From: Typha latifolia | Taxonomy: Eukaryota > Streptophyta > Magnoliopsida > Poales > Typhaceae | NCBI GenBank assembly: GCA_019914945.1 | Contig: CM034113.1 | Location: 8,474,850 to 8,538,849, forward strand | DNA: 64,000 bases | Direction: 5' to 3' | In this document: one piece after another, positions 1 to 12,500 of the stretch | Position numbering within the stretch: position 1 is the first letter of the stretch | How the letters are laid out: every line of letters starts with the position of its first letter | Program-made: the position numbers and the translations under genes | The notes under the pieces: model-generated | Databases searched by the model: none | Seen by the model: the letters and a program-made list of their open reading frames with translations, nothing else | What the model was told of the DNA's origin: nothing

Positions 1-752
1 ATTCATAATAATAAATTTATAAGTCTATAAACTTTCTTCCAAAAAGGGGAGGTAATATATTTCTTCTCTAAAAAGCTCTTCTCCATTCCTTGATTATTAT
101 TTCTTTGTAGTATATAGAGGGAGTTTAGACCGAACTAGAAAAGTTTAACTTGTTGTCGTTTCGTCAGCCCGTGAGAGAGTGGGTCATGTCGGGCCGAGCT
201 GACCTCTTAGGCTTATTTTTAAAAAATATTTCCTTTTGCTCGGTGTTTTCAGAAAAATAAAATGTTAAAAATTATCTTTAGTAGTATCTCTGTCAGGCCG
301 GGCGTGAGGGGAGAGTTGGGTTTTAAAAAATATTTAAACAATATAGAGTACACAAAATGTCATTGGGTTTTACTGTAGCTAGATGGGTAACGAGCGCGTC
401 GAGTCAAGCTAATGGGTGGTGGGCTTTCCTTCAGGCTTTCTGGTCGAGCCGATGGGGTGGCTTCAGGGTCGGGCTGTGCAGGCAAAGGACTGCCCGTGCC
501 ACTCGTTTGTAGTTTGGGCTCAGACTGGGCCGGGCCCAACCATGATTGGGCCGGGTCGAGCTGGGCATGAGCAGGCTGGGTAATTTGATCAGCTCTAGCT
601 CTAGTGGTGCATTTGGCTAAACCGTAATTATGTGGCTTGTTGCTCTTATAGTGGATCCATTTGCAAAATTGGATGATCTTTAATCCGACCCGAACTCTGT
701 GATCAATTCAATCCAGTGGCCCAACGCTACTCTCCGAGATCACCACCACACG
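1..752. other. 5' intergenic region with GGGCCGGGCC-type repetitive stretch
   Basis: No gene is recognisable. From about 160 to 600 the sequence is unusually rich in gggccggg/gtcgggc words compared with the AT-rich flanks. It reads like a degraded dispersed repeat, but I see no terminal repeats or coding remnants. The last part before 753 is the upstream region of the eS10 gene. Confidence 0.5.
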
Positions 753-760
753 TATATAAA
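753..760 (+). promoter_or_regulatory. TATA box of the eS10 gene
   Basis: TATATAAA lies 95 bp upstream of the ATG at 848, on the coding strand. It is followed at 776-783 by AAACCCTA, the telo-box word typical of plant ribosomal-protein promoters. The position and pairing support a core promoter; the transcription start itself is not determined. Confidence 0.65.
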
Positions 761-775
761 CTCACACCCACACCA

Positions 776-783
776 AACCCTAG
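776..783 (+). promoter_or_regulatory. telo-box in the eS10 5' leader/promoter
   Basis: AAACCCTA continues into GGGTT, so the word is partly palindromic. Telo-boxes are known to co-occur with translation-machinery genes in plants. The same word occurs near the Alba gene (about 34729) and the thioredoxin gene (about 52664). Confidence 0.55.
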
Positions 784-847
784 GGTTCTCCTCCTCCTCT
801 TCTCTACCCTTGGGTGTCGGGCTTTCCTGCCGCTCGAATCCATCACC

Positions 848-2584
848 ATGGTAAGCAATCCATGCTTTTGTCTTCTCCTCTGAATGCTAACCCTACCTAA
901 CGATCTCTTCTTCTCTCTCTCTCTCAGATCATCCCGAAGAAGAATCGCCATGAGATCTGCAAATACCTCTTCCAAGGTCCGCCTCCTTTTCCACTCCACT
1001 TCATCTCGATTCCTAGTGTTAGGATTTACAAATCTGTGTGGCAATTGCAGAGGGAGTGTTGTACGCGAAGAAGGATTACAACCTCGCGAAGCATCCGCAG
1101 ATCGATGTGCCGAATCTCCAGGTGATTAAGCTGATGCAAAGCTTTAAGTCGAAGGAGTACGTGAGGGAGACCTTTGCGTGGCAGTACTACTACTGGTATC
1201 TCACCAACGATGGCATTGAGCACCTTCGTACTTATCTCAATCTCCCATCGGAGATCGTTCCAGCCACACTGAAGAAGTCGGCGAAGCCGCCTTCCAGGCC
1301 ATTCGGATCTGGGCCTCCCGGTGATCGCCCAAGGTAACGTGGATTTGGTGTTATGCGCTTGAAAATTTTGATTTTGTATGGAATATTCTTACTTATATAC
1401 TATTTCGTGAAGCCTTATTGATTGGTTGGTGCAAAATGGTGTTTTGGTAGGGGTCCGCCTCGATTTGAAGGCGATAGGCCAAGGTTTGGAGATAGAGATG
1501 GGTATCGTGGAGGTCCTCGAGGTGCTCCTGGTGATTTTGGAGGTGAAAAGAGCGGCGCGCCTCCGGAATTTCAACCGTCCTTCAGGGTATGTATTTGTCG
1601 TTCTTATACTTGTAAATTTTTTGGTTAGTATCTGGTAATAGATGTTATTGCTGCTGTGTATTTGATTTTTATTTTGCAAATCTGTCTATTAATATTCTTT
1701 TGTTAGAGTAGATTGCTATTATGTTACCTCCTAGTATATAATTCTGAGTTCTTAAGCTAAAAGTGTCGTGGAGTTTGTGTTTGAGGCCTAGGTAAAGGAA
1801 CTGATGCTTGGTGAATTACAAAACGAATTATTATGGATATAGACCTAAAAATGTCTCTCATCCAACTAAATTGTAAGTATGTTATATTCTAATGAAGTTT
1901 CTCGCCTATTTGCCTTGTAAGGTGAGGTGTGCCATGATGTTTTCAAGCCGATCAGTCCTTTAGTTCTTTACCATCACGAATGGTTTGATGTGGGCCTGAG
2001 GATATCAGGCTATGGTCTATGGAGGAGTTGAAAGTTATTAGTTTTAGTTTAGTCATGTTTATAATTATTCGTTTGGATATTTTCGATTCATCCTCTTCTT
2101 CCACGGCTTTCAAAATAGGACGATGAACCAATTTCGTATTTACATCCTACTCAAGAGACTGTGGGGCCGTAATGTAATGCTTTCTACAGAATCCCCTTTT
2201 GCTTGGGTTTTGAATGTGTATCTTTTATTGCAACGAATATTTGGAGCGCTTCCTTGCCATGTCATCAGAAATTACTTGCCTACCTGGATAATTTCAGCAT
2301 GCATGGATGCTGAATCATTTTATAGTGGATGTAAAAGCCTTTTTCCTTCCAAAGTAACAACTCAACCCTTCTCTACAGAAGCTATCCTTATATTTACTTT
2401 CATTTGTCGCCTCTCTTGACAGTATTTGTGTAACATTACTACTTGTCAGATATCTTTGGCTCTTTGCTATCACATCATTTCTAATGTATTCTTCCTCTTT
2501 GAAATTATACAGGGTTCTGGTAGGCCTGGCTTTGGTCGTGGTGGCGGCAGCTTTGGGGCAGGTCCGACATCCTCCATGGAGTGA
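848..2584 (+). CDS. RPS10: 40S ribosomal protein S10 (eS10)
   Basis: Cytosolic small-subunit ribosomal protein near the mRNA entry/beak side of the 40S. Five coding exons: 848-850 (the start codon alone), 928-976, 1051-1333, 1451-1586 and 2513-2584, giving about 180 aa, normal for plant eS10. The N-terminal half has the conserved winged-helix core ([16 protein letters not shown], then [16 protein letters not shown], then [19 protein letters not shown]). The C-terminal third is a Gly/Arg/Pro-rich tail ([12 protein letters not shown]). All splice sites are GT-AG and the frame is continuous. An exon holding only the ATG, immediately followed by the gtaagc donor, is notable: the first 77-nt intron separates the start codon from the rest. 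A TATA box and telo-box lie just upstream. Identification is firm; the internal boundaries are inferred from frame and consensus. Confidence 0.95.
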
Positions 2585-3619
2585 ATCTAGTCTGAGTCTT
2601 TTTATTTCACTGCTGCTTCACATGCTCATAACCTCATCAAACATTTTGTTGTAGTGGGAGGTTTTTTATTTAATGTAGTTTTGCTTCCAAGAATGAGTTA
2701 ATTTTTGTGGGCATATCTATATGTTGAAAAATTATTGTCACTAGTTTTCTTCTAATTTTGTGGAGAGTTGCAATTGTCTGGGAAGGTTTTTGTTGATATT
2801 CCTGAAGAGACTATTATTTCGAGTAGGGCCTTAATGTTATAATGATGCTGTTAACACTTCATCAACATAAATGTTTCTTTTCATTCTGGTAGTTTCTTAA
2901 CACGACTGCGAGTGTTTCTAAATCTTTCTGTTGTACAGCCTAGACTCAGATAGTTTTTTACCAATTTCTCTAGATCCAAAAACGCTTCAAGTAGGTTGGC
3001 CAAGAATAATTATGCCCTCTTTAAACTAAAGAAAATAGCTCATCCCCTGTGAACAGGAAATATGGCTCTTGGAGAATTTAAAATTAATCACACGTAATGA
3101 ACTCTAGTATACAAACTATTTCAACCATCATTAGTGCTAATATTTTTTCCAATAATAAATTGCTAAATGATTAGAATTCTTTTTATCGTATCTTATTTCT
3201 ATAAGGATAATTAAGTCTTTAACATTCTCGTTAACGATTGTTTAACAACTGTAACTTGGTTATATCACATAAGGAGTTAAATGCTTAAATTAAAATACAT
3301 AGGATTAAGTGAAAATTGGGTCATGCCATAGAGATTAAACTATAATTTACTCAATAGAACAAAGAGAGAAAAACGAGAGAAACTGATATAAAGAGTCTAA
3401 ATTGTGAAATAAATACCAAGAAACTTGAAATATGTTTTTCTTCCTTTCATCCATAAATCTACACCCCTACCTAACACCACTATGAACTTTGAAGACTCAA
3501 AAGAAATCTTAAAATAAATCCTAATGAGAAGAGTTCCAAGACTTGCCCCTCTACACCATCACTCGAAAGCCTTCAAAGAATAGATAACTTAGGCCAACAC
3601 TTGATTTAGCCACATCATA
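2585..3619. other. intergenic between convergent eS10 and bHLH genes
   Basis: Holds the 3' ends of two convergent genes. AT-rich, without convincing ORFs or repeats. I see nothing else in it. Confidence 0.6.
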
Positions 3620-5004
3620 TCATGCAGACAGCCACAGAATAATCTCTCCCACTGCTAATTTGTATATCCCTTCAATCGCCAGTGTCTCAGGAAAGTGCTC
3701 AGAAACTCCACTTGCCTATTTACAATCCACAAATACAAACAAGCCATTAGTATCGTATACATATTTCAATCTATTATATAGTGACATGCATCTAAATAAA
3801 TTTAGAGATGTAATTTTTAGATGCTTACATGGGCATGGATCATGCACATAACCCTAAAGCAATCAGATGTCACATGAGCTGAGACCAATTCAAGCTTATG
3901 CTTCTCTAACACATAGACAATGGTCGTGAAGATGCCTGATTTTTTCGCCGTGCAGATGCTTATATGTGCATCCTCGCCCGTCACACTTAGCACTACGTTA
4001 GGGGATGACCATGTCTGGAAGCAATGTGGAAGCTGGGGGACCGAAACCGCTGACGGAGAGCTCATCGCCGACCAATTCATGGCCTGATCAGCCATGAACA
4101 TCTCTCGAGTCACGATCGACGATGAGGGATCGTCAGAAATTATGCCACGGAGTCGGTCTAGCTTTTGTTTCTGAAGCTTTTGTAGGGTTTGTTGCAGGCT
4201 CTTGATGTAGTTCACTGCTTCGTCTACTACGGTGGATTTATCAGCCTTGTCAAGGATTAAAAAATGGAACAAATTATAAGAATTTTGCACTGAATTATAT
4301 GCTATCCAATGATAAGGAAGAGAGAGTGAGAGCAAGATTCCAAGCATTTAGTGCATATGTAATTAGAAACTCCTGACATAGCTTTAAATGCAAATTTTGA
4401 CTGGACTTGGTCCCATCTATCAGTCTAAATTGGGTAGTCACCTTGTGCATAAATTGGTTTGCATGCATTAATTTATGAACCAATAGATTCTTTCTCGCTC
4501 ACCAAGTAGTCCAAAATAGGACACCTTCCTTATCACAAGGAATTACAAGAACAATAACAAGAACTAGGGTTATTCCAAGCCATAGTCAATTCCTATCTTA
4601 CTTCTATTAATTTTGAAAGAACAATTTAATTATATTAATAAAAAAATAAAATTTTTATATATAAAATAAAAAGTTACCTTAGGAGGTAGTTGAGGAAGAA
4701 GAGCATGAAGACTAGAGAACATGTTCCTCATCTTCTTCCTCCTCTCCCTCTCTGTCCATATATGTATCTCATGGTCGGATTCGCCACCGCCTTTATTCTC
4801 ATTCACTCCACCCTTCGAGGAAGAGCTCTTTGATGCAGCTTTCAAGCCACTAGGGCTATTTGTGCTCGATTCGAGCGGCCTTGTGCCTGCCAATGGGCCA
4901 ATACCCATTCCGTTAGAGTTATCGGAGTTACAGAAGACCCACGGTTGTACATCCCAGAGGAGCCCCACTTGCCCTTCTGCACAACCATCGCCTTCCTGAG
5001 ACAT
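3620..5004 (-). CDS. ZOU: ZHOUPI/bHLH95-type basic helix-loop-helix transcription factor
   Basis: Three coding exons on the minus strand: 5004-4678, 4245-3829 and 3715-3620, predicting 279 aa. The bHLH domain spans the first junction. The basic region and helix 1 contain [20 protein letters not shown], with the E-box contact residues (Glu, Arg) present; after the intron helix 2 reads [18 protein letters not shown]. The C-terminal half ([17 protein letters not shown]) is ACT-like, as in many plant bHLHs. The last exon is only 32 codons, ends in IILWLSA, and resembles the conserved ZHOUPI C-terminus. ZHOUPI/RGE1 acts in endosperm nuclei, partnering ICE1, and controls endosperm breakdown and embryo cuticle signalling. 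The family call rests on remembered similarity around the bHLH domain. The short third exon is supported by a GT donor at 3828, an AG acceptor at 3716-3717, and an open frame ending at TGA. Confidence 0.82.
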
Positions 5005-6806
5005 TACGTAGAGATAAAATAAGAGTATAAATGGGAAAAACAGGAGAAAAATCTGAGAATAAATAGATAGGAATGGAGAGAAGGTAGGGGGAGGGGTTTA
5101 AAAAGGCGAAGGTAATTAGGTTAGATTAGGATGCGCCCAAAATATAATCATAAGACAATGCCGTTATTGGCGCGTGGTACAAAGATTTTGCCAAAGCGCG
5201 GGCCCCGCACTGGACTGTTTCCAATACCCATTTTACCCCTGACCCTTTACAACAATAACAGCCCTGCCATCCCTTTTGTACACATTCCACTGCCTATGCC
5301 AGCGAGGCTGCGTGGAGCGGTGACATGGATGGATCCCTCACCGACACGTGGATGGTTCGAGAGACGAATAGGACGGTTTCAGTTTCTCGTGGGTTTTGGG
5401 AGCTCCAAAATTCGGCTCAAGAGGAGAGTGGCGTTTATCGTAAATATGGGGCAAGTAGAAGGGTTATTTTTTCTTTCTTGCCTTGGAAAGGGAGTGGAAA
5501 ACTAGAAACGCGTCATGCTCTGCAGCAAATACAACTACACAAGAAGCCATGATTTGGCCGTTATATCTGTAGTAGAATCTGGCACTGAAACTGCTGCTAA
5601 GTTTCCTTTCTTTCTTCTCTCCTCTCTTGTCTTACCATCATTAAATTACAAACTTTTCCAAGGGGGTTAAATTAAAATTAATAAAAAAGTGTTCGAACTA
5701 AATGAATATAAACATGAACCACTAATCTACAAAAGGGATGTACTTATGAATGTGTTGAGTTTACATGTGAGTGACAGAAGCTAATGATGGAGGTAAAACT
5801 TTTGATTAGCGTTGTAAACAGACTTAGAAGTAGAGAAAGATTAATGGCATAAGAATAGGATGGAACAAATCACTGCTATCATTGGCTTCGCCAAGTGTCA
5901 GCATTGCTTGGTAAGTTTCTGAAATCAGTTTGCAATCATCATTTGCTTCCAGGGAAGCATCTCTTTGGTACCTTTTGGAAGCCTCTCTTTGAACAGAGTG
6001 GCATGCTACTGTTACGATTTGCCATCTATCATCACAAATTAAATTTACTCTCCAATTCCAACTATATCTACCTCGACTATTAGTGTCTTTTATAAAATGT
6101 GACAACGATGTTTGCGTTTCTCAATTGAAACCCTAAATCAATTTAAGTCGACTGTACGATGGACTTTATTGATATGTTTATTTGTTGACTTAATCGTGTC
6201 TTGCGAATCAAGTGGATGGGATTGAGTTAAAATTTATTCTGATATTTGTGAGATTATGTGGTAGTAATTTTATAACAATTTTATGAAATTAGTAATAATT
6301 TAGATACCGGAAAGTTTCTAAAATATCATTGCAATACAATATTTAAAAGTGATTAATCTTTTTTTTAAATAGGCAGCTATATGTACTACATCCTTCTCAT
6401 CAGTGTGTATTTATAAGTCATGTTTTCGTAGCTTAATAATGTGAGGTCATGGTTAATAATCTAAATTCTATTAAAGAAAAAAAAAGGTAAGGACTAAGGA
6501 GGAGGGGGTGAAATGAAAATTGATAATTTAGGTAGGCTTTTATAGCATTCACTTATTAATCTAGCTCGGAATGGAGGTCCGACTCAGTCGAGTCAGATAG
6601 TGCGAAAAGTCGAAGAAAAGAATCGAAAGGAGTTGACTCCATGACGACCACCCGTAACCATGCGAAGCTTCGCTCTTTAACAAATTTTCTCCACCGGCAG
6701 TCAAACGCCGTGTCGTCTCCCACATCTCTCTCACGCCAAAACCTAAACCCCAATCCCCCTATTCCCCACCATCGCCTTACCCAATCCCAATCCCAATCCC
6801 AATCCC
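5005..6806. other. intergenic between divergent bHLH and kinase genes
   Basis: Contains the upstream regions of the minus-strand bHLH gene and the plus-strand kinase gene. A coding-like scrap without a recognised family lies around 5824-6105 on the minus strand. The rest is AT-rich and shows no gene. Confidence 0.5.
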
Positions 6807-7928
6807 ATGGATCCCCCTCTCCAGGCGTTAATCGCGGCGGTCGCGGCCTTCCTCTTCATCTCCCTTCTCTTCGGCCTCCTCGTCGTCTTCTGCCGCCATC
6901 CACCCGTGCCCCCGCGACTCCACTCCCTCTCCTCCGTCACCGTCGCCGGCGCCGGCGCCGGCGCCGGCGAGGAGAGCACCTTCTTCTTCGACCCGTCCCT
7001 CTCCCGCGTCTCCCTGACCGAGCTCTCCGCGGCGACAAAGGGGTTCTCCCCCGACGCGATCATCGGCGACGGCAGCTTCGGCTTCGTGTACAAGGCCGTG
7101 CTCCCCTCCTCCAACGACGTCGTCGCCGTCAAGCGCCTCTCCTCCGACGCCGCCGCCTTCCGCGGCTTCCGCGAGTTCCGCGCCGAGGTGGAAACCCTCG
7201 GCCGCATCCGCCACGCCAACCTCGCCCGCCTCCTCGCCTTCTCCTCCTCCGGCCCCAACGACCGCCTCCTCATCTACGAGTTCCTCCCTCAAGGCAGCCT
7301 CGACGCCTGGCTCCACGACCCCGACCACCAGATCCAGCTCCAGATCCTAAACCCCGACCCCAACCCCCTCCCCTTCCCAATCCGGCTCGTGATCGCCAAG
7401 GGGATCGCCCGGGGTATCGCCTTCCTCCACGAGGAGTGCAAGCCCCCGATCATCCACCGCGACATCAAGGCCAGCAACGTCCTCCTCGAAGTCGACTTCA
7501 ACCCCAAGATCGCCGACTTCGGTCTCGCCCGGCTCGTGGAGAATTCGAGGTCGCACGTGTCGACCCAGGTGGCGGGGACGATGGGGTACATGGCGCCGGA
7601 GTACAAGGCCGGCACCACCATAGCGACAGCAAAGGCGGACGTGTACAGCTTCGGGGTGTTAATAGTGGAGGTGCTGACCGGCAGGAGGCCGAGCTGGCCG
7701 GTGAGGGAGGAGGAAGAGGGGAAGGAGGTGGGGTTGATCGCGTGGGCGAGGAGGAAGGTGGAAGAAGGGAAGGGATTGGAGATTTTGGACCGTCGGATGG
7801 AGATCCAAGCGGGGAAGATGGAGGAGGAGGTGAGGGGGCTACTGGATGTGGCGTATAAGTGTACCGATGACTCATCGAGGGAGAGGCCATCGATGGGAAA
7901 GGTGGTCAAGCTCTTGGATCAGATCTAA
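6807..7928 (+). CDS. membrane-anchored receptor-like Ser/Thr protein kinase, short ectodomain
   Basis: Intronless, 373 aa. An N-terminal hydrophobic segment at residues 6-29 (IAAVAAFLFISLLFGLLVVF) predicts one membrane anchor with almost no extracellular part. A short Ala/Gly linker follows, then a complete kinase domain: glycine loop GDGSFGFV (87-94), catalytic Lys109 in VAVKRL, HRD at 217-219 in HRDIKASN (an RD kinase), DFG 237-239, and APE 263-265. All catalytic residues are present, so an active kinase is expected. The domain resembles LRR-RLK/RLCK kinases of the PSKR/EMS1 type; substrate and ligand are unknown. The ATG follows a run of cccaat repeats. The gene is very GC-rich at third positions, unlike its flanks. 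A GCCGGC hexanucleotide run near 6947-6968 encodes an Ala-Gly repeat. Alternative frames stay open over much of the gene because of this GC bias; they are shadows. Confidence 0.88.
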   Translation: MDPPLQALIAAVAAFLFISLLFGLLVVFCRHPPVPPRLHSLSSVTVAGAGAGAGEESTFFFDPSLSRVSLTELSAATKGFSPDAIIGDGSFGFVYKAVLPSSNDVVAVKRLSSDAAAFRGFREFRAEVETLGRIRHANLARLLAFSSSGPNDRLLIYEFLPQGSLDAWLHDPDHQIQLQILNPDPNPLPFPIRLVIAKGIARGIAFLHEECKPPIIHRDIKASNVLLEVDFNPKIADFGLARLVENSRSHVSTQVAGTMGYMAPEYKAGTTIATAKADVYSFGVLIVEVLTGRRPSWPVREEEEGKEVGLIAWARRKVEEGKGLEILDRRMEIQAGKMEEEVRGLLDVAYKCTDDSSRERPSMGKVVKLLDQI

Positions 7929-9551
7929 ACCTCAAAATAGTCTAATACCTATTAATTACTAATAATTGTAAATATAGCTTGTTTTTATTTCTTTTAAGAA
8001 ATAAAAATCTTTGTAATAGAATAAAATAATTTTACTTGCTGCGTGCATTCACATCAATTAGATACTTAATTGCCTAAATTGTGTCTTCATATCAATACTC
8101 AATACTCATCAATTAAATAATTTCAATATATATATTATATCATGGATGGGAGTATTATTTAGCTTTTTATTTAACTTGTGCGGCAAATTGAATTTATTAA
8201 CCAAACTAAGCCTACCAGTTCTTTTTTTTTTTTAATACGAGTCTTCTAGTTCACGGTTAACGAATCAGCACAATCTGACTGAGACGACGAGTTCTAAATA
8301 TTACTCGATGGCACTAATTTTATAGTTTATATAATCTCGTATTTAAATTTCGAGATAAATTAGACATTAAAAATATATATAGCAAACTTAAAATAGTCAA
8401 AATCTTGGCAAACTGGGAAAGAAAACTGCAGCGTTCCAGTCAATAAAAAGCTCAAAATTTTCCATAATTTGGAAAGAAGAGGAGAAATTTCAAGTAGCCC
8501 AATTGAAGAATTGGTGCTTTCCAGGATAAGTATGAGATAATTTGACACTTAAAGCCAACTTATTTGAGACCGGCATGCATAGTCTTAATGACATGGTGAA
8601 AGTTTTCTCATTCCAGAAGAACAATCTATGAAAGCCGAGATATAATAGAGAAGGTAACCAAGGAAATTTAAACACACAATAATGAAAATTTAGAGCTTAG
8701 ATGTTGCAAACCTTTTTTTCTATCTTATTTGCAAAACTGAAAAAGCCCTCGATCAGAAGAGGAAACGAGAAAAAAAGAAAAGAAAAACAGAGGTAACATA
8801 GGCAATGTTTGACATTCGTATCTCAAATCAAAATAAACAAACCATGTTGCAATTTGAGAAATAATACAAGAAATTTTTAGGAGAAGAACAGTGAAAGAAG
8901 GAAACAAGAGGCATTGAACAAAGATCATAGTGCAACACAAATAATGTGGAAAAAGTACAAGCATAGTCCATTATGTGTTAGCTATCAACTAAAATAAAAG
9001 TAAATGTCTCCGAGAATGATCTGTAAAGGAAGCAAGGACCCCTCAAGCCCAAGAAACAAATAATTTCCAAATTGAGATCAAAACAAGGAGATACAAGTTC
9101 TTAGAAATAGAAAAACGAGCACTTTATTACTGACTTAATCATCACTAACTTCCATCTCATTATGGGTCTGCCAACCAAAAAGGAAAGAATAAGTAGGATT
9201 GGACTACTTATTTCTGACTATTTTTAATCTTAAGCTATCTGTTACTGTATAATTAGCCCAGATAAACAAGTCATTGACGGCAAGTAAATACTACTTCTAC
9301 CATCAAATGGTATCACTGCTCATACCAGTTCTTGCTGGGTCTACTGCCAATCTGCAGAGGAGAATTATCTACAAAAAACATCAAAGGAGAATTAGCTAGA
9401 CGACTATTTAAATTCTCATTACAGAAATTGAGCTTATTGGAGTGTAACAGTTGGTTTTATTAAAAAAACAACTTACAGAAAATGGGTAGACGCAGAAAGT
9501 GGGGTGATGGTACAAGATATCCATGAACTCATTTCTTACAAAGAAGCATGC
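7929..9551. other. intergenic between convergent kinase and UBP27 genes
   Basis: AT-rich, with a poly-T run near 8223. Short minus-strand ORFs here lack domain features. The part below 9552 is expected to include the UBP27 3' UTR. No gene recognised. Confidence 0.5.
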
Positions 9552-12500
9552 CTAGATTCGTTCATAGAACAGGAGACTGGCTTCTGCTGCCAAAACGGTT
9601 TCTTCAGACACATGTGAGACTTCACGATCTGAGACATAAAGCCACTGGTTGTCCGCAATGACTAATGGTTCCATTGAATCTATGCCATTTGAGTTGATTT
9701 TCACTCTCCTATAAGCTGCATAATGTCCACTTCCATATCGGCCATAATGCTCAACAACAGAACAGAGGCTGTACATGGTACCCTTTGAATGGCATGGACT
9801 ACTTGTGCCAATTTGCTGTCCCTATGCAGGAAAGTAAATCCACATTAAAAAGGCTAGAACATAAAACACAGTCCAAGGAAATTTTAGGTTTAGGAGAAGC
9901 TATCAATGAAACACTTTTTATGATCGACCATCTATTGATCCAGTCGAAATGGTTTAAATCAAAGAACAGAAGTGTACCAGCAGTCACTTATAGTCACCAA
10001 AATATCTGATTACCAGATTGAAAAAGTTCTATTATCAATAATATAATGAAGCAGCAGTAGAACAAGAGATATGCAACTTTTTCTGCTCAAACAGAGGAAA
10101 ACTATAAGAAGAGATATCTGGAAATGAAGCGAGAAGGTCGTGAATCATTCATATAACTGACCTCATCCATGGCGCGGTCAAAATTAGAATCAAACATCCC
10201 ACTTATGTGAGTAATATTATTGTTGCTGATCCCAAAGATTGTTCGAGGAACAGGACTGCCCGGTAATTCATCAATGGGCTTTCCCCAATTATTTCCTGTC
10301 AAGGTTTCAGCAGAAAGATCTCCTTCCATCATTTTGAATAGGTGTGGTAAAATCTGCATATCCGGTTGCATATTTATTTGACCTCGTTGAGTGACTGATG
10401 GTCGCTGCTGCATACTCTCCACTATTGTTCCCTGTCCCATGTTTGTTGTGGCTATCGTAAACGGAAAGAGGTCCAGAAGCAATGGAAAGGAAATATGCCC
10501 CTAAATAAAAAACAAACAATGTTCATCATACATAATCAACAAAGTAGGTTGATGTTTTCTGCATTATTCATGGAAATGTTTCTTACTTGATGCTTGATGA
10601 AGTCACCATGTACATTTGTCAAAGCACGTTGTAGATGAATGCATAAAATCTACAGCATCATCAGGTTAGATCTCCATTAGCCTTGAGAAGATTTTCAATT
10701 TTGATGAGAGTAACTGATGGAAGGTGGCTAAAGTAAAGCTAAAAAACTAACTTGTAAAAAGGAATGTTATATTTGATACCTTTGGGCAGCGAGTGATACT
10801 TAACTGCTTTAGAGCATGTGAAAAACTATTTGATGGTATTTCCTCTGGAAGAAAAAGATGTCTGCAATCACAAGAATCGAGATTGACACAGTGACTAAGC
10901 TTATCAATCTTTTCCTGAAAAAATGATGGTTACAACATGTCAGACAAACTATGTAAAATGTTAGTGCTTCAACGCTAAATAAAGAAGACTGGGTGTCACC
11001 AAAAGTACCTTATCTTCTTTAGATTTTAGTGACAAATACTTTAAAGCAGCAATATGCCAGCATTGGTCACAGCGGTAATACTCTAGATGCTCTACAGCAG
11101 TAAAATATCTAAGACAATCCACCAATGTACAACCATCCATCTAGAATCAATAGCAGAAAAGGAAAGGAAAACTATTAACAATAAATATATGCAAAGCAAA
11201 CATATAAATCAGATCAAGATATAAAACATACAGAACTAACAAAATGAGGAGGCCCTGAATGGACATACGATATCTGCATTTCCCCCTAGGACAGGTGAGA
11301 GAGGCAAGCAAAGGAAATGCTCAAAGTCCATTGAAAGCTGTCAACAGAGAAAAGTAAATATACATAACTGCAAAATAGTTCATAAGCAAATCAATCAACA
11401 TGGAACAGATATTAAATTCTGGAGTTAGAAACTAAGAATTCCTCAACCTTTTCTATTTAATTAATCCAATGATCTTTTGTAACAGGGCTAAAGGCCAAGG
11501 ATACCAATGATATGTCAAACAAAAGCATGAAACAAGATGCAATTAAATAAAAGAAAGGCCTAGCATAAAAGATAAATTTTCCAGTTGCTATACAATATTA
11601 TATTTGGTTTTTTATAAGACTATATGCATACACATTAGCAAGTGAGCCAAGTTAATACCACAGATGAACAACTTCTGCAAGCTAATATACTTCCAATAGT
11701 TCCATCGCATGGTCCAAGAAGATGATGTTTCCATTGTTCATACTCAGGCGGCTTGTTTCCTTTTGGACTGTATATCCTAGAGGGACTTGCACTAGTATGT
11801 GCTAGAGAACTGCCATGTGGAACATAAGACTGTGAAATTTCATTCTTTAAGGAAGATAATAGATGAAGAAAAGATTCTGCGGCATCCTGTATGACGGTTA
11901 AACACAGTAAGTTAGTAACAACCTGAGAAACTAATAGAAGCTTGAAAAGAAAAACAAGCAACAGCTAACCAGAAAAAAACCTCTTACCAATCCGTACCTG
12001 CTGTCCTGTTAACTTGAAGCGGCTAACATACATGCTTAATGCAAACATCACATTTCGTGGATTTAGTACAGTTCTTTCTTCTCGAGTAATGCATAGCTCT
12101 GCAAATTATACAATTAAAGCAAAGGAGCACTTGAAGCAGCATACAGTAAATCAACCTTCATTACAACCACAATAACACTACATCTAACAACATAAAAACT
12201 GAAACTGGAGGGTACATATCTGAAGTGGCAAGATACCATTCAAAAGAGTATGAAACACAAACAAGAAGGCAATCTACTTAATAACAATCTGTTATGATTG
12301 TTAATATTCATTATACCAAAAGGATGTGCACTAAGAAATAATCAGACAGATGGATGATATAGTATTCTAGTGCACTGAAAGTGAAGTTTTGCGGTATATT
12401 TTGAAGATAGAAATTGTTGTTGGCAAATAAGAGGAGGACATCATAGCTTGTAAAGAATATGCATATTCTTCATAGTTTACCTTCTAATAATGATGTCAAA

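Noticed and set aside
5131..5552. Overlapping ORFs upstream of the bHLH gene
   Set aside because: No domain; two frames open at once over locally GC-richer promoter DNA.
6641..7858. A 405-codon Arg/Pro-rich frame overlapping the kinase gene
   Set aside because: It is the +1-shifted shadow of the GC-rich kinase frame: low-complexity Arg/Pro/Gly content, no domain, while the overlapping frame encodes a complete kinase.
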